A stretch of DNA of 64,000 nt from Denticeps clupeoides (GCF_900700375.1 NC_041707.1:34069509-34133508); one strand, 5' to 3'; counted from the stretch's first letter, positions 10,435 to 22,087 are shown. Numbers and translations are program-made. The notes: generated from the sequence alone by a model not told the origin.

Positions 10435-10942
10435 CTAGTTCTGTGTTCTTTGTACATTTTTTAGCTGCAGTTTAATGTTGCCGGGCAGTCCATGTTTAAC
10501 AAACTCTTCATAAAGCTGAAAAGACCAATAAAAAATATATATTGTTATGTTAACACCACAGAATGCTGTTGAAAGTTGCTTTCTATGGGTATGAAAATTG
10601 GTCTTTGTATGCTCTTACCTGATTTACGACAGTTTGTTCAATTTCAGACCATGTTAGGTCTGTGCTGGAGGTGAATTTTACTTGCAGCCCAACATACATT
10701 ACAGAATCTACAGAAGGAAACATTCGACATAAATGAGAGGAGACACACAACACACATCCATTATATCCATTGTAAAAAATAAATAAATGAATTATCATAG
10801 CAGATGAACGGCAGGCTGCTGCCGCAGTTTTCTTCAGCCCATTGGCCAGAGTTCGTGAAAGACGCAGCAGTACAGCCTGCGTTGTCCGGCTGTCCGCTTT
10901 CCCAGTTGGTGAAGGTGGAGTTGCTCTGGTCCGACCAAGTCC
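10435..10942 (-). pseudogene. Truncated copy of the two-CTLD lectin gene (exons 3 partial, 4, 5)
   Basis: This is the copy A counterpart of the 3' end of the lectin gene at 30089-31646, offset by 19654 bp. Exon 5 is 10435-10515, exon 4 is 10619-10707, and exon 3 survives from 10796 to 10942, where similarity stops abruptly inside the exon at the shared AAGTCC. The protein reads on as WTWSDQSNSTFTNWESGQPD before the break. No signal-peptide exon or first lectin domain lies upstream; brf1 sequence follows instead. The fragment therefore cannot make the parent protein. Confidence 0.85.
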
Positions 10943-11108
10943 ATTGGGGACAATGACAGCTGTCCGCCAGTCTAGTTATACACACCGACCATTCATCAGA
11001 TATGCACATTTACATTCACGGTGTACATTTTCTTCCTCCATCAAAAAGACTTGTGCAGCAAGTAAAAGCTTGCCCTGGAGCCGTAATAAATCCATTCGGA
11101 AAGGATAC

Positions 11109-11545
11109 GTGGGGTCCCCTCCGTTCGACACACCATGTAGAGGCAGGCGGCGATGACGTGTGCCGACTTGCGGCCAAAAGTCAGACGTTTGGACAGCGCC
11201 ATCTTGTAGAAGTTTAAGGCCGTGTCCAAGCAGTGCTGGTTCATCTGCAGCTGCCGGCCCAGTTGGTTTATTTGTCGTCTTGCTGGACAGACAGACACAA
11301 AACACACATACACAATCAACATTATTCATCCTACCATTCTATTGGCGTGATGAAACTAAACGTTGTGCGTGGGCACGTACCAGAACTCCACAGTAATCAA
11401 GTAACCCCGTTCATATTTTCTCACATTTCCTCAACCAAGTTCACATTTAATGTGGGAAGGGAGGGGAAGAAACAGGCCACATCAGACAGCCGTTTATCCC
11501 AACAACTAATACACAAGGTCTGAGTGAGTGCGTGAGTGTGTGTGT

Positions 11546-11597
<52 letters not shown>

Positions 11598-14559
11598 ATT
11601 TGAAGACGCATCTTAGGGTATTTGCAGATGGGAAAATCTCTCAAAACCGCTTTCTAATTTGATGACCTCAGACAGAATGAATCTCCACACAGACAGTCTT
11701 CAGTCATGTTAACTACACACACACACACTGCAACACAGTAAGAATCGCAATGTGTCGCCACAAAGAGACCCCCTTACCAAACCACGCGACGGCCACTCCT
11801 TGAACACGTCATTAAAAGAAAAGTTCTCTTCCAATCTGTCGCGAGAGTTATACATCAGCACAACAACAAAACACACTACCGTCGTGCGACGGACCCCTGC
11901 GGCTTTTTCTGGCTGGGCTGGTACAAACGAACTGTTCAAAGGAATAACATTTCCAAACATTTAACCAAGAGGGCCACATCTGACAGACGGTACGAGGGCC
12001 ACACGCAGAGAGCAGCAGTGCCGAGGCAAGATTAGGATGTGCGCGTCGTCGCTGATCTGACCGGAGAGTCTGAGATTTAAGGTATGGCACCAGAGGACAT
12101 CCTAATAGGCACAGGAAGTGATGTCATTCCTCCAGGGGTGACCCATCTGAAAGATCTGGGGAAAGAACGCAGATAACTGAACATCATGTGACTACAGGAT
12201 GCACGTCCCTGGGAACTGTGGATTTTAGGATCACTTCAGCCCATAATTAAAGGGCTCTGCTAACAGAGGCTGTTACTGGAGACCAGTCAGTCACTTACCA
12301 ACAGCTGCTAAACAAATCACTGTTTTAATTGAAATTTCAGGCAGGCAGTAAAAACAGATTTAGTGGAGAATTGGTCGGTTTGAGAATTCTCTAGCTGTAG
12401 GTACAAAAGAAGCCACTTTTGGAACTCTGCGCTCATCTTGTACAGAATCTGTGGTATTTTAAAAGAACCAACGCAGTTATTAGGGTTGAGTCTGCAGAAT
12501 TTATGATAATATCATGACATACAATGTGAGCAGCTTGTGTGTATGTCATGTCCTGCAGTCTAAAAATCCACCCTTAATTTGACGTCCCATCTCACATCAG
12601 TGCCACGGACAGACATATTAATCAGTCTTTTCATCCAAGTCTTTGTACAGTACAGCCAATAAGCTCAGGCTGAATCTACGGTAAGAGAAATAGGTTCCTG
12701 GTACCTGTGAACCAGCTGACCCACGTACTTAACCCACCACTGACCCAGGGGACTCACCTGTAATTAGTGAATGTGGATGAGGGGACATAAATAAATTCAG
12801 TACGAATGACACCAAACTAATCATTAGCAAGCAATCGGCCAGGTGCTATTTATGGTGTAGGTTATTTTTATTTATGGCATAAGCTATTGATGATGCTGTA
12901 GAGGTATATGAAAATGAATACCAAAACCACCCTCACATACATCAGATAAACATTCTGCAGCTATGTATACCTGGAAGAGGAAATAAAGCCAAAAAGATGT
13001 TTTTTTTTTTTTTTTTTTTTAAGTACTCTCATCTTCAAATCAATCATTTTACTTGCAACGGGTGTGCGATGAGCTCACCATTTTGCACAGTCTGGGCTCG
13101 GGACTCCTTGCCTGTCCCCGCAAAAAAAGCAGAACCCATGGAAGGGGCATTTCCTGCAGCTGAAACGAGAACCAGGCCAAAATGTAACAGCCAAGAAAAA
13201 CAAAGAAAACGTTACAGACATTTACATGCAACAGTGTTGATCAGATAAACACAGTGACAAAATACTGAAATATTTTTGAAAGGGAATATTAAACGCTTCA
13301 GGCATTGGTACTAAAGGGGGCATTACAAATGATAGAGCACCGCCCTCTGCTGGGGAACAAACACCTCTACAGCTCAACCTGTTCCCATGACCAATCGCAA
13401 CCATGGAAATGGCAGAAAATCGTTGAGAAAAAAAAAAAAAGAAAAAACAAATGAGTGTCGTTTTTATGTGTGTATAATAAAAATAATACATCACAACCTT
13501 GCATCAGATTAAACACTGAACTGGACTTTTTGCCCCATCGCCAGCCCACTAGGGGTTTGATTCTCACTTTCGGTGTGAGAGTTCAAAAGGTTGTTGTTGC
13601 GTCAATGTTTTATGGGGCAGTGGTGGCCTAGCACATCAGAGGTTTGTAGGTTCAAATCCCTGAAACGCAATGGTGCCAATGAGGTGACACTGAGCAAAGC
13701 ACCGTCCCCACACACTGCTCCCCAGACACCTTTCATGGCTTCTGGGTTGTATGCACCATGTGCTGTGTTTCACAAAAATGATCACTTCACTTTCAAATTG
13801 GGGAAGTGGTGGCCATAATCATTTTTATTTTTACATTTAGAAGATGAAAAACCTATATATAATTACTTTCACTACATCCTAAAGTAAAATTTTTAAAAAG
13901 GAAAATTTATGCACACAGTGTCATCTTATGAAAAATATTCAGTTTTTCAATGATTAATACTATCAATAAAAAATGAAAAAAGGTTTTATTGCCTTACAGC
14001 AATTCAAAAACCTGTATTGAGAACAGCTAGACCCGCAGTAAGTGTACTGACAGGATCTAGTAAAAGTAATTTAATAAACCACACTAGTGACCTGATACGG
14101 AGGGATAATAAATTGTGGGTTGGGTTAAATTAGCTTTCCTTCTCCTGCCTGCGAGCCACCAGTAAGAATTTAGGGAGATCTCGCCATCTACTTCCAACAT
14201 ATATCCTCTGAATCAGATTATTAATCAGATATCTAAGAAAGAACACATGATGTTTTAGTATGTTGCCATTAAAAGACACATTATGTGCAGTGAGAAAGAA
14301 AAATAAAAATGTCAATTTCCACCATGGCCTAGGTTTCCAACGAGCGGGTGTGAGTAAATAATTAAGTAAGTGTGCTCTCACAATCTCCAGCCACAAACTG
14401 GCCCACAGCCGATAGTTTCCCACTGGAGCTCTCCGAAAAAGTGACCTCGGAGACGATGATGTTGTCCTCCAGGACCGATCCACAGCCCATGCAGACTGCA
14501 TCTCCCCTGGACTGGTCAACATCAATGTCGGTCCCACCGCAGGTCTTGCAGACCCTCAT
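11109..14559 (-). CDS. brf1: TFIIIB 90-kDa subunit BRF1, 5' coding exons only
   Basis: BRF1 joins TBP and BDP1 to form TFIIIB and recruits RNA polymerase III in the nucleus. Three coding exons are visible: 14382-14559, 13079-13159 and 11109-11282, all joined in phase 1. Exon 1 starts [13 protein letters not shown] and carries the N-terminal zinc ribbon (Cys4, Cys7, Cys23, Cys26) followed by the BRF signature [12 protein letters not shown]. Exon 2 encodes [12 protein letters not shown]. Exon 3 encodes the start of the first cyclin fold ([19 protein letters not shown]...[18 protein letters not shown]). The next conserved block (LLDLSDLLQV-like) and the rest of this roughly 600-700-residue protein are absent between 11109 and the left edge. 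Exon 4 onward is either beyond the window, past a very long intron, or lost. A likely splice acceptor just 5' of the ATG (CTTGCAG at about 14568) suggests a 5' UTR exon upstream. Confidence 0.93.
11528..11600 (+). repeat. (TG)n microsatellite
   Basis: About 70 bp of nearly pure TG dinucleotide in brf1 intron 2. Confidence 0.9.
13614..13812 (+). repeat. SINE A copy in brf1 intron 1
   Basis: Degraded SINE A: head GGGGCAGTGGTGGCCTAG, body GAGCAAAGCACCGTCCCCAC, tail ATCACTTCACTTTC. It lies antisense to brf1. Confidence 0.8.
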
Positions 14560-14799
14560 GATGGCTGCAAGGCCAGAGGGTCAAAGGGGACAACTCTGAA
14601 AAGACAAAGGGAAAACGAATCTGGATTATCCACTGCAACTGCATATACACACACACCACTATGAATCTGGTAATATCTGTACACCCTAAAACCTCACAAA
14701 TAAAGTGTCTATTATTAAATATCAGCACCAAAAACAAGCCCAACATTTCTCCTGATCACATGACTAAATTAGTGTTCTGATATTATATTAAGATGAAAC

Positions 14800-15012
14800 T
14801 GAAAGTGATTGTCATTGTGAAACACTGCAGCACAGAACAGCACGGTGACACAACAAAATGAGTCCTCTGCTTTTAACCATCACCCGGGTGAGCAGTGAGC
14901 AGCCATGACAGGCAGAAGTGTGTGGGGACGGTACTTTGCTAGGTGGCACCTTGGCTGTTCAGGATTCGAACCCACAACCTTGTGATTACAGGGCCGCTAG
15001 GCCACCCGTGCT
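14800..15012 (-). repeat. SINE A copy upstream of brf1 exon 1
   Basis: Nearly full minus-strand copy, running from AAAGTGATTGTCATTGTG to GGGCCGCTAGGCCACC. Same orientation as brf1. Confidence 0.8.
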
Positions 15013-15099
15013 AAAAACATGCATATGATCAAAGTCTGGAAACACACATTTACGGTAGCAATAACATATATGCATCTTTTTAATACACGAAAACATGAC

Positions 15100-15730
15100 A
15101 AATCAGGAGGTCCCTCCACCCCCCCCAAAAAACACACATGCGCAGTGCTCACGTGACCCACACGAAGGCGTGGGGTCTTACATCCGATCAGCCTGTTTTA
15201 ATGATCGATATTACAACAGGCACCTCTTATTAACGTGGCTGTTCCTGTCACTGCGTGTCGCGCACATGACGCAACAGGGGACCAACACGCTCGCGGGTAC
15301 ACGTGGCAGGGCGCCCCGGGTCCACGAGGTTATGTGCCGGGATATTTCTTCCTGAACAGGACCGCACCCCGCAGGCGAACAATCCGAACACCGGCGCGGT
15401 TACGTTCCGATCTTCTGCTAATCCGCGCACATGAACGACACGACAGTTACTGAAAACGGAGCTGCTACCTGGATGGTAGATTTCCCAAAACCGCGCGCGG
15501 CTCGCTCGTGGTCAGATTTCCAGTCGATTTGGGAAAACTCTTCTTTATCTGGTGCTGTTTTGTGACGTCAAGGCACAGACAAACTCATTTGATTGGCAGA
15601 GATGACATTTACAACCCCGAGTCGTTTATATGACACACGCCGGCAAGCGACCGCACCAATAACACATGAAGCCAGCTGCGCACGTGTCGTCTTCTCAGGT
15701 CAGACGAAACCAAAATGGACTGCGTGGGGG
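15100..15730. promoter_or_regulatory. CpG-rich divergent promoter region (brf1 / plus-strand gene)
   Basis: CpG-dense segment between brf1 (minus) and the plus-strand exon at 16187. Inverted CCAAT (ATTGG) occurs near 15591. No TATA box stands out. The role as a shared promoter is inferred from base composition and the head-to-head arrangement. Confidence 0.45.
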
Positions 15731-16186
15731 GGGGTCTCTTTTTTTACATACCAATAAGTCATATTTACTTAGAATGACGTGTTTGCATGGCCCGTTTTAA
15801 AAGTATAGTTGTATAATGTGTCGATGTAGAGGGAACATGTAAGCAGTTGGAATTTAGTTTACTTATTGGTTATATGCTATGGTACGGTCCTCTGCTTATG
15901 ATTGCAGAGAACTTTTGAGCGTGCTGACGTCTTTCATTACATGCAAGTGTGTGCAGCGGTAGAACTCTGTCGGCGTTCCTCCTTCCTGGAACCTTGCCTG
16001 TATAATACCTGTTGTGTCATATGAGTCCGTGTGTGACCTGTAAGTCTCTCTTTACGTGTTCCACTGCGATGATAATATCAGAGATATGTAAACGGGCGGA
16101 TTTAATGGCAGAGAAAGGCCCCAGTCCACGAAGATCTTCCAGGCAACATTACCAACCTGTTTCCCTGCAGGATTACCGAACTCAAC

Positions 16187-16381
16187 ATGCAGGATTCAAA
16201 CACGGAACCGGAGACTCGCGTGTCTGTTCGGGCGCTGGAGAAACAGACGGCGCTCGACCGACCACAGCGCCCCATGTGCGCCACCCTGTGGCCGGAGCGT
16301 GTATTGCAATTCATCAGGACCAGCCTGCAGAAAGACCACATCCTGCGGGCCTACCTGCTCCTGCAGCATCTGCTGGCGACC
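16187..16381 (+). CDS. Unidentified protein, probable first coding exon
   Basis: An acceptor-like tract (TTTCCCTGCAG, ending at 16170) precedes an ATG at 16187. The frame reads MQDSNTEPETRVSVRALEKQ and continues through a helix-like stretch (WPERVLQFIRTSLQKDHILR). A plausible donor (ACC C|GTACAC) ends the exon at 16381 in phase 1, after about 65 residues. No downstream partner exon was recognised. In mammals TEX22 lies near BRF1 and has a vaguely similar length and charge pattern, but I cannot claim homology. The alternative is a chance frame in a transcribed non-coding exon. Confidence 0.35.
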
Positions 16382-16548
16382 CGTACACCAACAATACGTT
16401 TGTATCGGATATGACTCAATTAAAACTACTTCTTAATTTAGGAGGTACTGCCCGGGCATTAGAGGACACAATGGAACACTATGAACAGAGATCCATGTAT
16501 TCTGATTGATCTCATCCGGGTGAACAGACTTCTTTACTTCAGCATGAG

Positions 16549-17003
16549 ACCGCAATAGAATAAATAGGGTTTAAAAGTTTTGGGCCACTGTTTAGGGTAA
16601 AATAGGATGTGTAGAAATAATATCAAATGTTACCTGCCTGGCCCAACACTGTTTTCACTGTAGAATTTGCCTTGGAACTTTCCCATATGCATATCCTTGC
16701 CCAGGTGACCAGTTTCTCAAGGCCTTGCAAGATTTCCCTCTCGCCCTGGTTCCGATGTTATATAGTAAGGTCATCCATAAACAGTTGTCAAAATGTTTAA
16801 ACCCTATTTCCTATTTATATTACATGGAATTGTACATATTAATAAACTGTTGTACATATTAATTGTGTACATATTAATGTGCATTAGAGCAAAGTTCCCA
16901 TGTGAATTCTACAGTGAAAATAGTGTTCTACATGTTCTCCTTTACCCTAAATAAATGAGATTTCAGTGGCTCAAAGCTTTTAAACCCTTTTTATATTGTA
17001 TGG
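16549..17003. mobile_element. Foldback / MITE-like element with long inverted repeats
   Basis: Two arms of about 110 bp are imperfect inverted copies. The left arm (about 16549-16682) contains AGGGTTTAAAAG...GCCACTG...TTTAGGGTAAA...TTTTCACTGTAGAATT...GGAACTTT. The right arm (about 16893-17003) has the same blocks in the same order on the opposite strand. The centre holds three TGTACATATTAAT units. No transposase frame is present. The exact ends and target duplication were not resolved. Confidence 0.65.
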
Positions 17004-17229
17004 AAATGTCCATGTTTATCATAAATAAATTTGTTCGTATGAGCAAGTGTGTCTCATCTGTTTAGAAACCGTGGAACTTATTAAAAGTGCCAATTTGAAA
17101 AACCATTATGAGACATAATGGAAGCATACCCACTCAAATCTGAAGTGAGATCACCAAAAATAAGCAGTCTCAGAATCCAATACGCCCAATCCACCAGGAT
17201 CCTGAGTCACACATTCACTGCCCAACAAC

Positions 17230-18056
17230 GTGCTCATGAGTGTTCAACACAAAAAGCCATTTACTGATGGAGAGGTTGTCAAAGAGTGCATGAGTGCAGT
17301 AGCTGAAACGTTACTTGATGGGAAACCAGAGCAGATAATAAATAAATAATAAAGCAGATACCGTTGTTAGCATCTTATGCCACAAAGAAAGGGGAAACAC
17401 TGTCTCAGGATGTGCTAAACCAGCTAGATGAAGCCATGCATACGGCACCATTTGAAGGTTTATCTGTGGATGAGTCCACTGACTTGTGTGATGATGCTCA
17501 GCTGTTAGTCTGCTGGGTATTTCAACACAGACCACAAAGACTTCTGTGAAGATCTTTTAGGGCTCACCTCACTTCAGACCAGAAGACATCTACCTGGCTG
17601 TTAAGGAGCTGCTAACAAAGAGAGGACTAGTGCAAAAAAAAAGTGATTTTAATAACTGCAGAGCCCCTGCTATGATAGGGAGAGAGAAATGAGCTGTAGC
17701 GAGACTGGAAGAAGACAATTCTGAACTGGCATCTTACCATTGCATCATTTATCAATCATGCTGAGGTGATGAATACAATGATGAAAATGATCAGTTTTCT
17801 TTGGGCATCTTCTTCCTACCAGTATCACATCGAGAATTCCTCAGAGAAGTCGATGATGATGATCTGCACAATAATGTGAGATGGCTCAGCAAAGGCAGGG
17901 TGTCAGCTTTCTCGACATTGAAAATAATTAAAACTAAATATTGTTCCAAGCTCATGAACGAGCACCTCCACATGTGTATGAGAATGGCCCATTCAAGCCC
18001 AGGTTTAAAATCCTGGCAGGACAAGCTAGAGCTCGATTCTCTCACTGACAAAAAAG
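17230..18056 (+). pseudogene. hAT-type (GTF2IRD2/ZBED-like) transposase relic
   Basis: Broken plus-strand frames match a hAT-like transposase family common in fish. In order: SVQHKKPFTDGEVVKECMSA (from 17236); LNQLDEAMHTAPFEGLSVDE then STDLCDDAQLLVCWVF (to 17549); FRPEDIYLAVKELLTKRGL (about 17570-17630); and NNVRWLSKGRVSAF followed by KLMNEHLHMCMR (17801-18056). Stops and frameshifts separate the pieces, for example a TAA after IINK near 17348 and the stop at 17547-17549. Large parts of the catalytic domain are missing. It is a plain DNA-transposon fossil. Confidence 0.75.
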
Positions 18057-18115
18057 CAGGGGGGTTGAATAAAAAAAGAGGAAGGTTTATTTTCTATAAA
18101 AGTGGTTAAGACACT

Positions 18116-18304
18116 TTTATTTACAGCATTTATCAGACGCCCTTATACAGAGCAATTTACAATCAGTAGTTACAGGGACAGTCGCCCTAAGTGTCTTGCA
18201 CAGGGACACAACGGTATTAAGTGGGATTTGAACCTGGTTCAACCCCTGATTCTGTCCAATCTCTGGTTCATAGGCAAGTGTGATCCCACTAGGCTACTAC
18301 CACC
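18116..18304 (-). repeat. SINE B copy
   Basis: Minus-strand SINE B directly abutting the hAT relic, with tail CATTTATCAGACGCCCTTAT and head GGTAGTAGCCTAGTGGGAT. It has a small internal duplication near 18240 (CTGATTCTGTCCAATCTCTGG). Confidence 0.8.
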
Positions 18305-18539
18305 CTGAGTCTGCTGAGTCAAAATGTGACACAGAAAAAGTTCAGAACTTTGTTTAAAAATGCACAATTTTTACATTTTAGTTAGCCCTACTCTTATTTC
18401 GTAAACTATAAAACATACATATCAGCAGTCATACATGTTCAGTTCTGTGTATTGTGGCAATAAATATTGTCAATGTTTTTGAATTGTACTTAATTTGATT
18501 TGACAATTAGGTATTAATTACATCTAATGTTGATTAAAT

Positions 18540-19010
18540 GAATAGGCGCTCAGAAACGAGCGCACGGCATTTTGGGATCTGTAGTTTAAGTGTAATCAGC
18601 GCTTCATATCGCCGAGCCTTGATAATAGATCTATATAAAGTAATCTCGCGTGATGTGACCCGCGGTCAGCGAGTTTGACACATGTACCTTAAGGGCTCAT
18701 TTTAAAGTGCGCCTAATGAAATGTTTTTATTCGGCTACTTGCAAAAAAGGATCAGAATGTGGGAGTTCGACCGTCGCTGCTATTACAAGGTTTACGACCA
18801 GGATCAATATCTCTCATCCAACGGGGCGTCTTTTTGGCGCATTACGGCAGTTTACAGCAGAGTCGTGGCTCTGGCTCTGACTGCGGCCGAGACGTGAGGA
18901 TGATGGCGGTAGTGTACGTGGCGTCCTAGACAGTTTTAACTCACCAAGTTCCTTGTTTACCAAGCTGCGCGTCGTCACCCCGACTTTGCATCTCTGAGTG
19001 AGTGATGTTG
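18540..19010. promoter_or_regulatory. CpG-rich block with ZNF143/Staf-type site
   Basis: A GC-rich island in AT-rich surroundings. At 18567-18585 it reads GCATTTTGGGATCTGTAGT, the reverse complement of the ZNF143/Staf consensus ACTACAnnTCCCAnnATGC. A strong GTGAGT donor follows CTCTGA at about 18996 (+). No convincing coding exon was found downstream, so the gene served is unknown. It may be non-coding. Confidence 0.5.
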
Positions 19011-19805
19011 TCCCCTTCATTAATATATCTTTATTCTTCATAGGTAGAATTTGGGGGAGTTATTGCATGTTGAAGGCAGTGAATGCTGTTACACGGTAAA
19101 CATACAAACAAAGATACAAAAAAAGTTTTATGTGAATTACACCGTTTAAAATAAATTCTAAATAGTTTGAGACCACTGCTCTATGGTAATGCAGCTTTGA
19201 GTTATTTAATTTGGAATGTTGGGGAAGTTAACTAGTTTAGTAATTCAGTACATTAGTTCTGTTGGTATTACATGATCTATGTTGGCAGTTGTAGTAACTG
19301 TTTATTATCTGCGTGTAGAACCATTCTGAATGTACATTTATACAGGGGGTCACAGATGGTCCCGTTTCCTTCCAGTGTTGCACAAACCACCAGACTTTGG
19401 AAAGGCATCAGTTTTTTAAAAAGGAAATTGGGAGATGCTTTCATCCTCGCTGTCTGATGAGCACGGAAAGTATAGAAAAATTACTGGGAGGATAATAAAT
19501 AGTTATTGACAATTTTGAAATAACGATGTAGTCAAACCCTCATCTGCTGTGTGATGAAGGCCAATTTAATCGCTTCTTCTTTCAGTGCAGTACTAAGATT
19601 ATTAAAAAGGGTTTTATAATAGTCAGTGAAGTGAAAAGCATTTGTTTTTTTGTCATTGTGATACACAGCATGCACAGCAAACATGCACACAATGAAATGT
19701 GTCCTCTGCATTAACCCCGTACCCTGTAGGTGATTATTCAATTAAAATAATTTATTGTTTTAATACTGTCCCGAGTGGAACGCTATGAACACAGATCCAT
19801 TTATT

Positions 19806-20030
19806 CTGATAGGCCTAGTGGTTAAGGAAGCGGCCCCGTAATCAGAAGGTTACCGGTTCGAATCCCGAACCGCCTAGGTGCCACTGAAGTGCCACTGTGC
19901 AAAGGACTGTCCCCACACACTGCTCCCCGGGTGTCTGTCATGGCTGCCCACTGCTCACCAAGTGTGATGGTTAAAAGCAGAGATACATTTCATTGTGTCA
20001 ACGTGTGCTGTGCTGCAGTGTTTTGGGGTA
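19806..20030 (+). repeat. SINE A copy
   Basis: Well-preserved plus-strand SINE A: head GGCCTAGTGGTTAAGGAAGC, B box GGTTCGAATCC, body TGTCATGGCTGCCCACTGC, end GTGCTGTGCTGCAGTG. A second, minus-strand fragment lies at 19651-19722. Confidence 0.88.
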
Positions 20031-20513
20031 AGAAAGTCTGTAAGTCATAAGCCCTTCTGAATTCAGCACTTCAGTGTCATCAGAATTTCTTTGAACTGAA
20101 AAACAACCATACACTTCGTCTAATGAGTGCTTAGTTGAACCTGCTAAAAAATCTTACCTGCTTGAGCACATGTTGAATTATAGTTAAAAGTAGGGCAGTT
20201 GTCAGAGTGTAAATCCATCATACTCCATCATGGGCTAGTAAAATTCAGCTTCCAGATTTACAATCTAAAGTGGAATTAAGCAAAGTTAAAGACTTGTATG
20301 CATTAAAAAGCACATTCCTTCCTTTTGACAGATATACTGATGTGTTTCTGTGTTCACCAAAAAAATACCAGAATGTATCTCTACCCCCTCTCAAGTCAAA
20401 ATACAGATATTTAAAAACATGCAGCAATCAAATTTGATGTGTAATATCAAGCTGTTTTTCTTCTGATGCCTTTGTTGCAATTTTACTTACTTTAACTTTA
20501 TATTTTTGAAACA

Positions 20514-20924
20514 GATACCAGTGATAATGAAGATGAATTCTCTCAGACTCCAGGGAACACGTCACTCAGATGGCTCTCTATTGCATCCTGCATGGCTATA
20601 CATCCCTCCACCAGATTGTGAAATTCAAAATGCCAGGAAGACAGTATGAACCAGTGGTGGGATTTCTCAACAATTACAGGAGATGAGGAGGAAACAAGGG
20701 CCCACGGCTCCCATTCCAAACCAAGATGTCCACATGACCAATACTTCACACTGGCCAATAATGTAATAATAAAAAAGGGAAAGTTCCTAGATTCACAGGA
20801 ATATTCAAAGTTATGTGCAAAAATGCAACGTACACCTTTTATTCCACAGCAGAGAATAACTGTTTTTGAAGTTTCACACAAAGTAAAATCTGTGCAAAAC
20901 ATATATTATGCACCACAAGTATAG
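20514..20924 (+). other. Possible exon / open frame of unknown identity
   Basis: A splice-acceptor-like tract (TTTTTGAAACAG) ends at 20513. One frame then reads acidic residues (TSDNEDEFSQTPGNTS...) before a stop. A second frame from 20646 reads MNQWWDFSTITGDEEE and stays open for 92 residues to 20924. The two frames do not join, so this is either a broken coding exon or chance. I do not recognise it. About 500 bp on either side holds no other recognisable gene. Confidence 0.25.
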
Positions 20925-22087
20925 TCTTGTATCAAATGGAACTGTACATATGTTGTTTGTTCCCTTTTTACTTATTTGATGATTTTTATAAAAAATATTT
21001 ACTGATTATACATAAAATTTGAACATACTCTCATGATCCTTGAGTTGAAAATTCTCAGTGCTTTGGAAAAAACATTGTAGTTCGTTCATGCTGTCAAGGC
21101 CGAGCCAGGGGGCGCGTTCACTTGCATGAGGCTGGAGCTGGAAGCAGACTGTGGGGCGAATATACGTGCACGCAGAGCATCATGAAAACAGGGCAGGCGC
21201 AGAGCTGATCTGGAACAACTTCTGTTTGCCATGTTGATGCTCATGCAGCACGGCCGGTATGTGGAAGGTGTTCAGTAGCAGGCGGCGCCACGCACCGGAA
21301 ACAGCAAGCATCTGGTTACCATGGTGATATGCACGCTGCAGCAAGGAGCCGGGCTGTAGATGGGGTTAAGGAGACTAGTTTTGGGGGTTCCTGTGTGCAC
21401 CCCCTACCGACAGTATTATGTGCCACAGCTACAAATAGAAAAAAGAGGCATAAGATTTTTTTGTTTAGTTTTATTTATTTTTCCAGAGGCATTCATCCTC
21501 CATTCATATTTAATATTACTCAAGCAATAAATAAACACAAAACAATGTGGATGTCTTATTTCATAACATAAAAAACAGCCCATCATTTATATATGTGCAA
21601 TTATGACTGGAACGTCAAAGGTTAATATCCATAAACCAGCAAGGTGTCACTGCGCTCAGCTCACATTAGATGTTCAGGTGACCCTCTTGCAAGGGAAGGG
21701 GGTCACATTTTGCGACAGCAGCCATCATATATTGTGACCCCACAGAAAATAAGAACGAAACAGAAACTGGGGGACCAAAACATATTCAGATGTCATACTT
21801 GTAGAAATAAAAATCATGACTAACTGGAGTGTTCTGCTCCTGCTGCAGGTAAGGTGACAGTTTCTGACAGCAGCCATTGTATCTCGTGACCCCACAAAAT
21901 CTACAAATCAGAGACTGAAGTCTCAGAAAAATTCTGAGAAATTAAAATTTCACATATTTCTCAAAATATGAGTACATTCTGAGCACAAAACAATAGTATA
22001 AACAATGCATTATAAAAGGTCCTCGGACAACACTATGAAAATGAAATTAACATGATAAAATGCGCAACGCGAATGCTGGCGCCATTT

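Noticed and set aside
10583-11009. Minus-strand frames joining lectin and brf1-side sequence
   Set aside because: They cross the duplication breakpoint at 10942 and real splice sites; the fused peptide is a chance read-through.
16187-16381. Identification of the exon as TEX22
   Set aside because: Only location near BRF1 and a weak pattern suggest it; no motif convincingly matches, so no symbol was given.
18720-18896. 58-residue plus-strand frame starting MFLFGYLQKR in the CpG-rich block
   Set aside because: It ends in a stop without a partner exon, and its donor does not join any later frame in phase.
18814-19041. 75-residue minus-strand frame starting MKNKDILMK
   Set aside because: It has a good internal donor but no recognisable homology and no downstream exons to its left.
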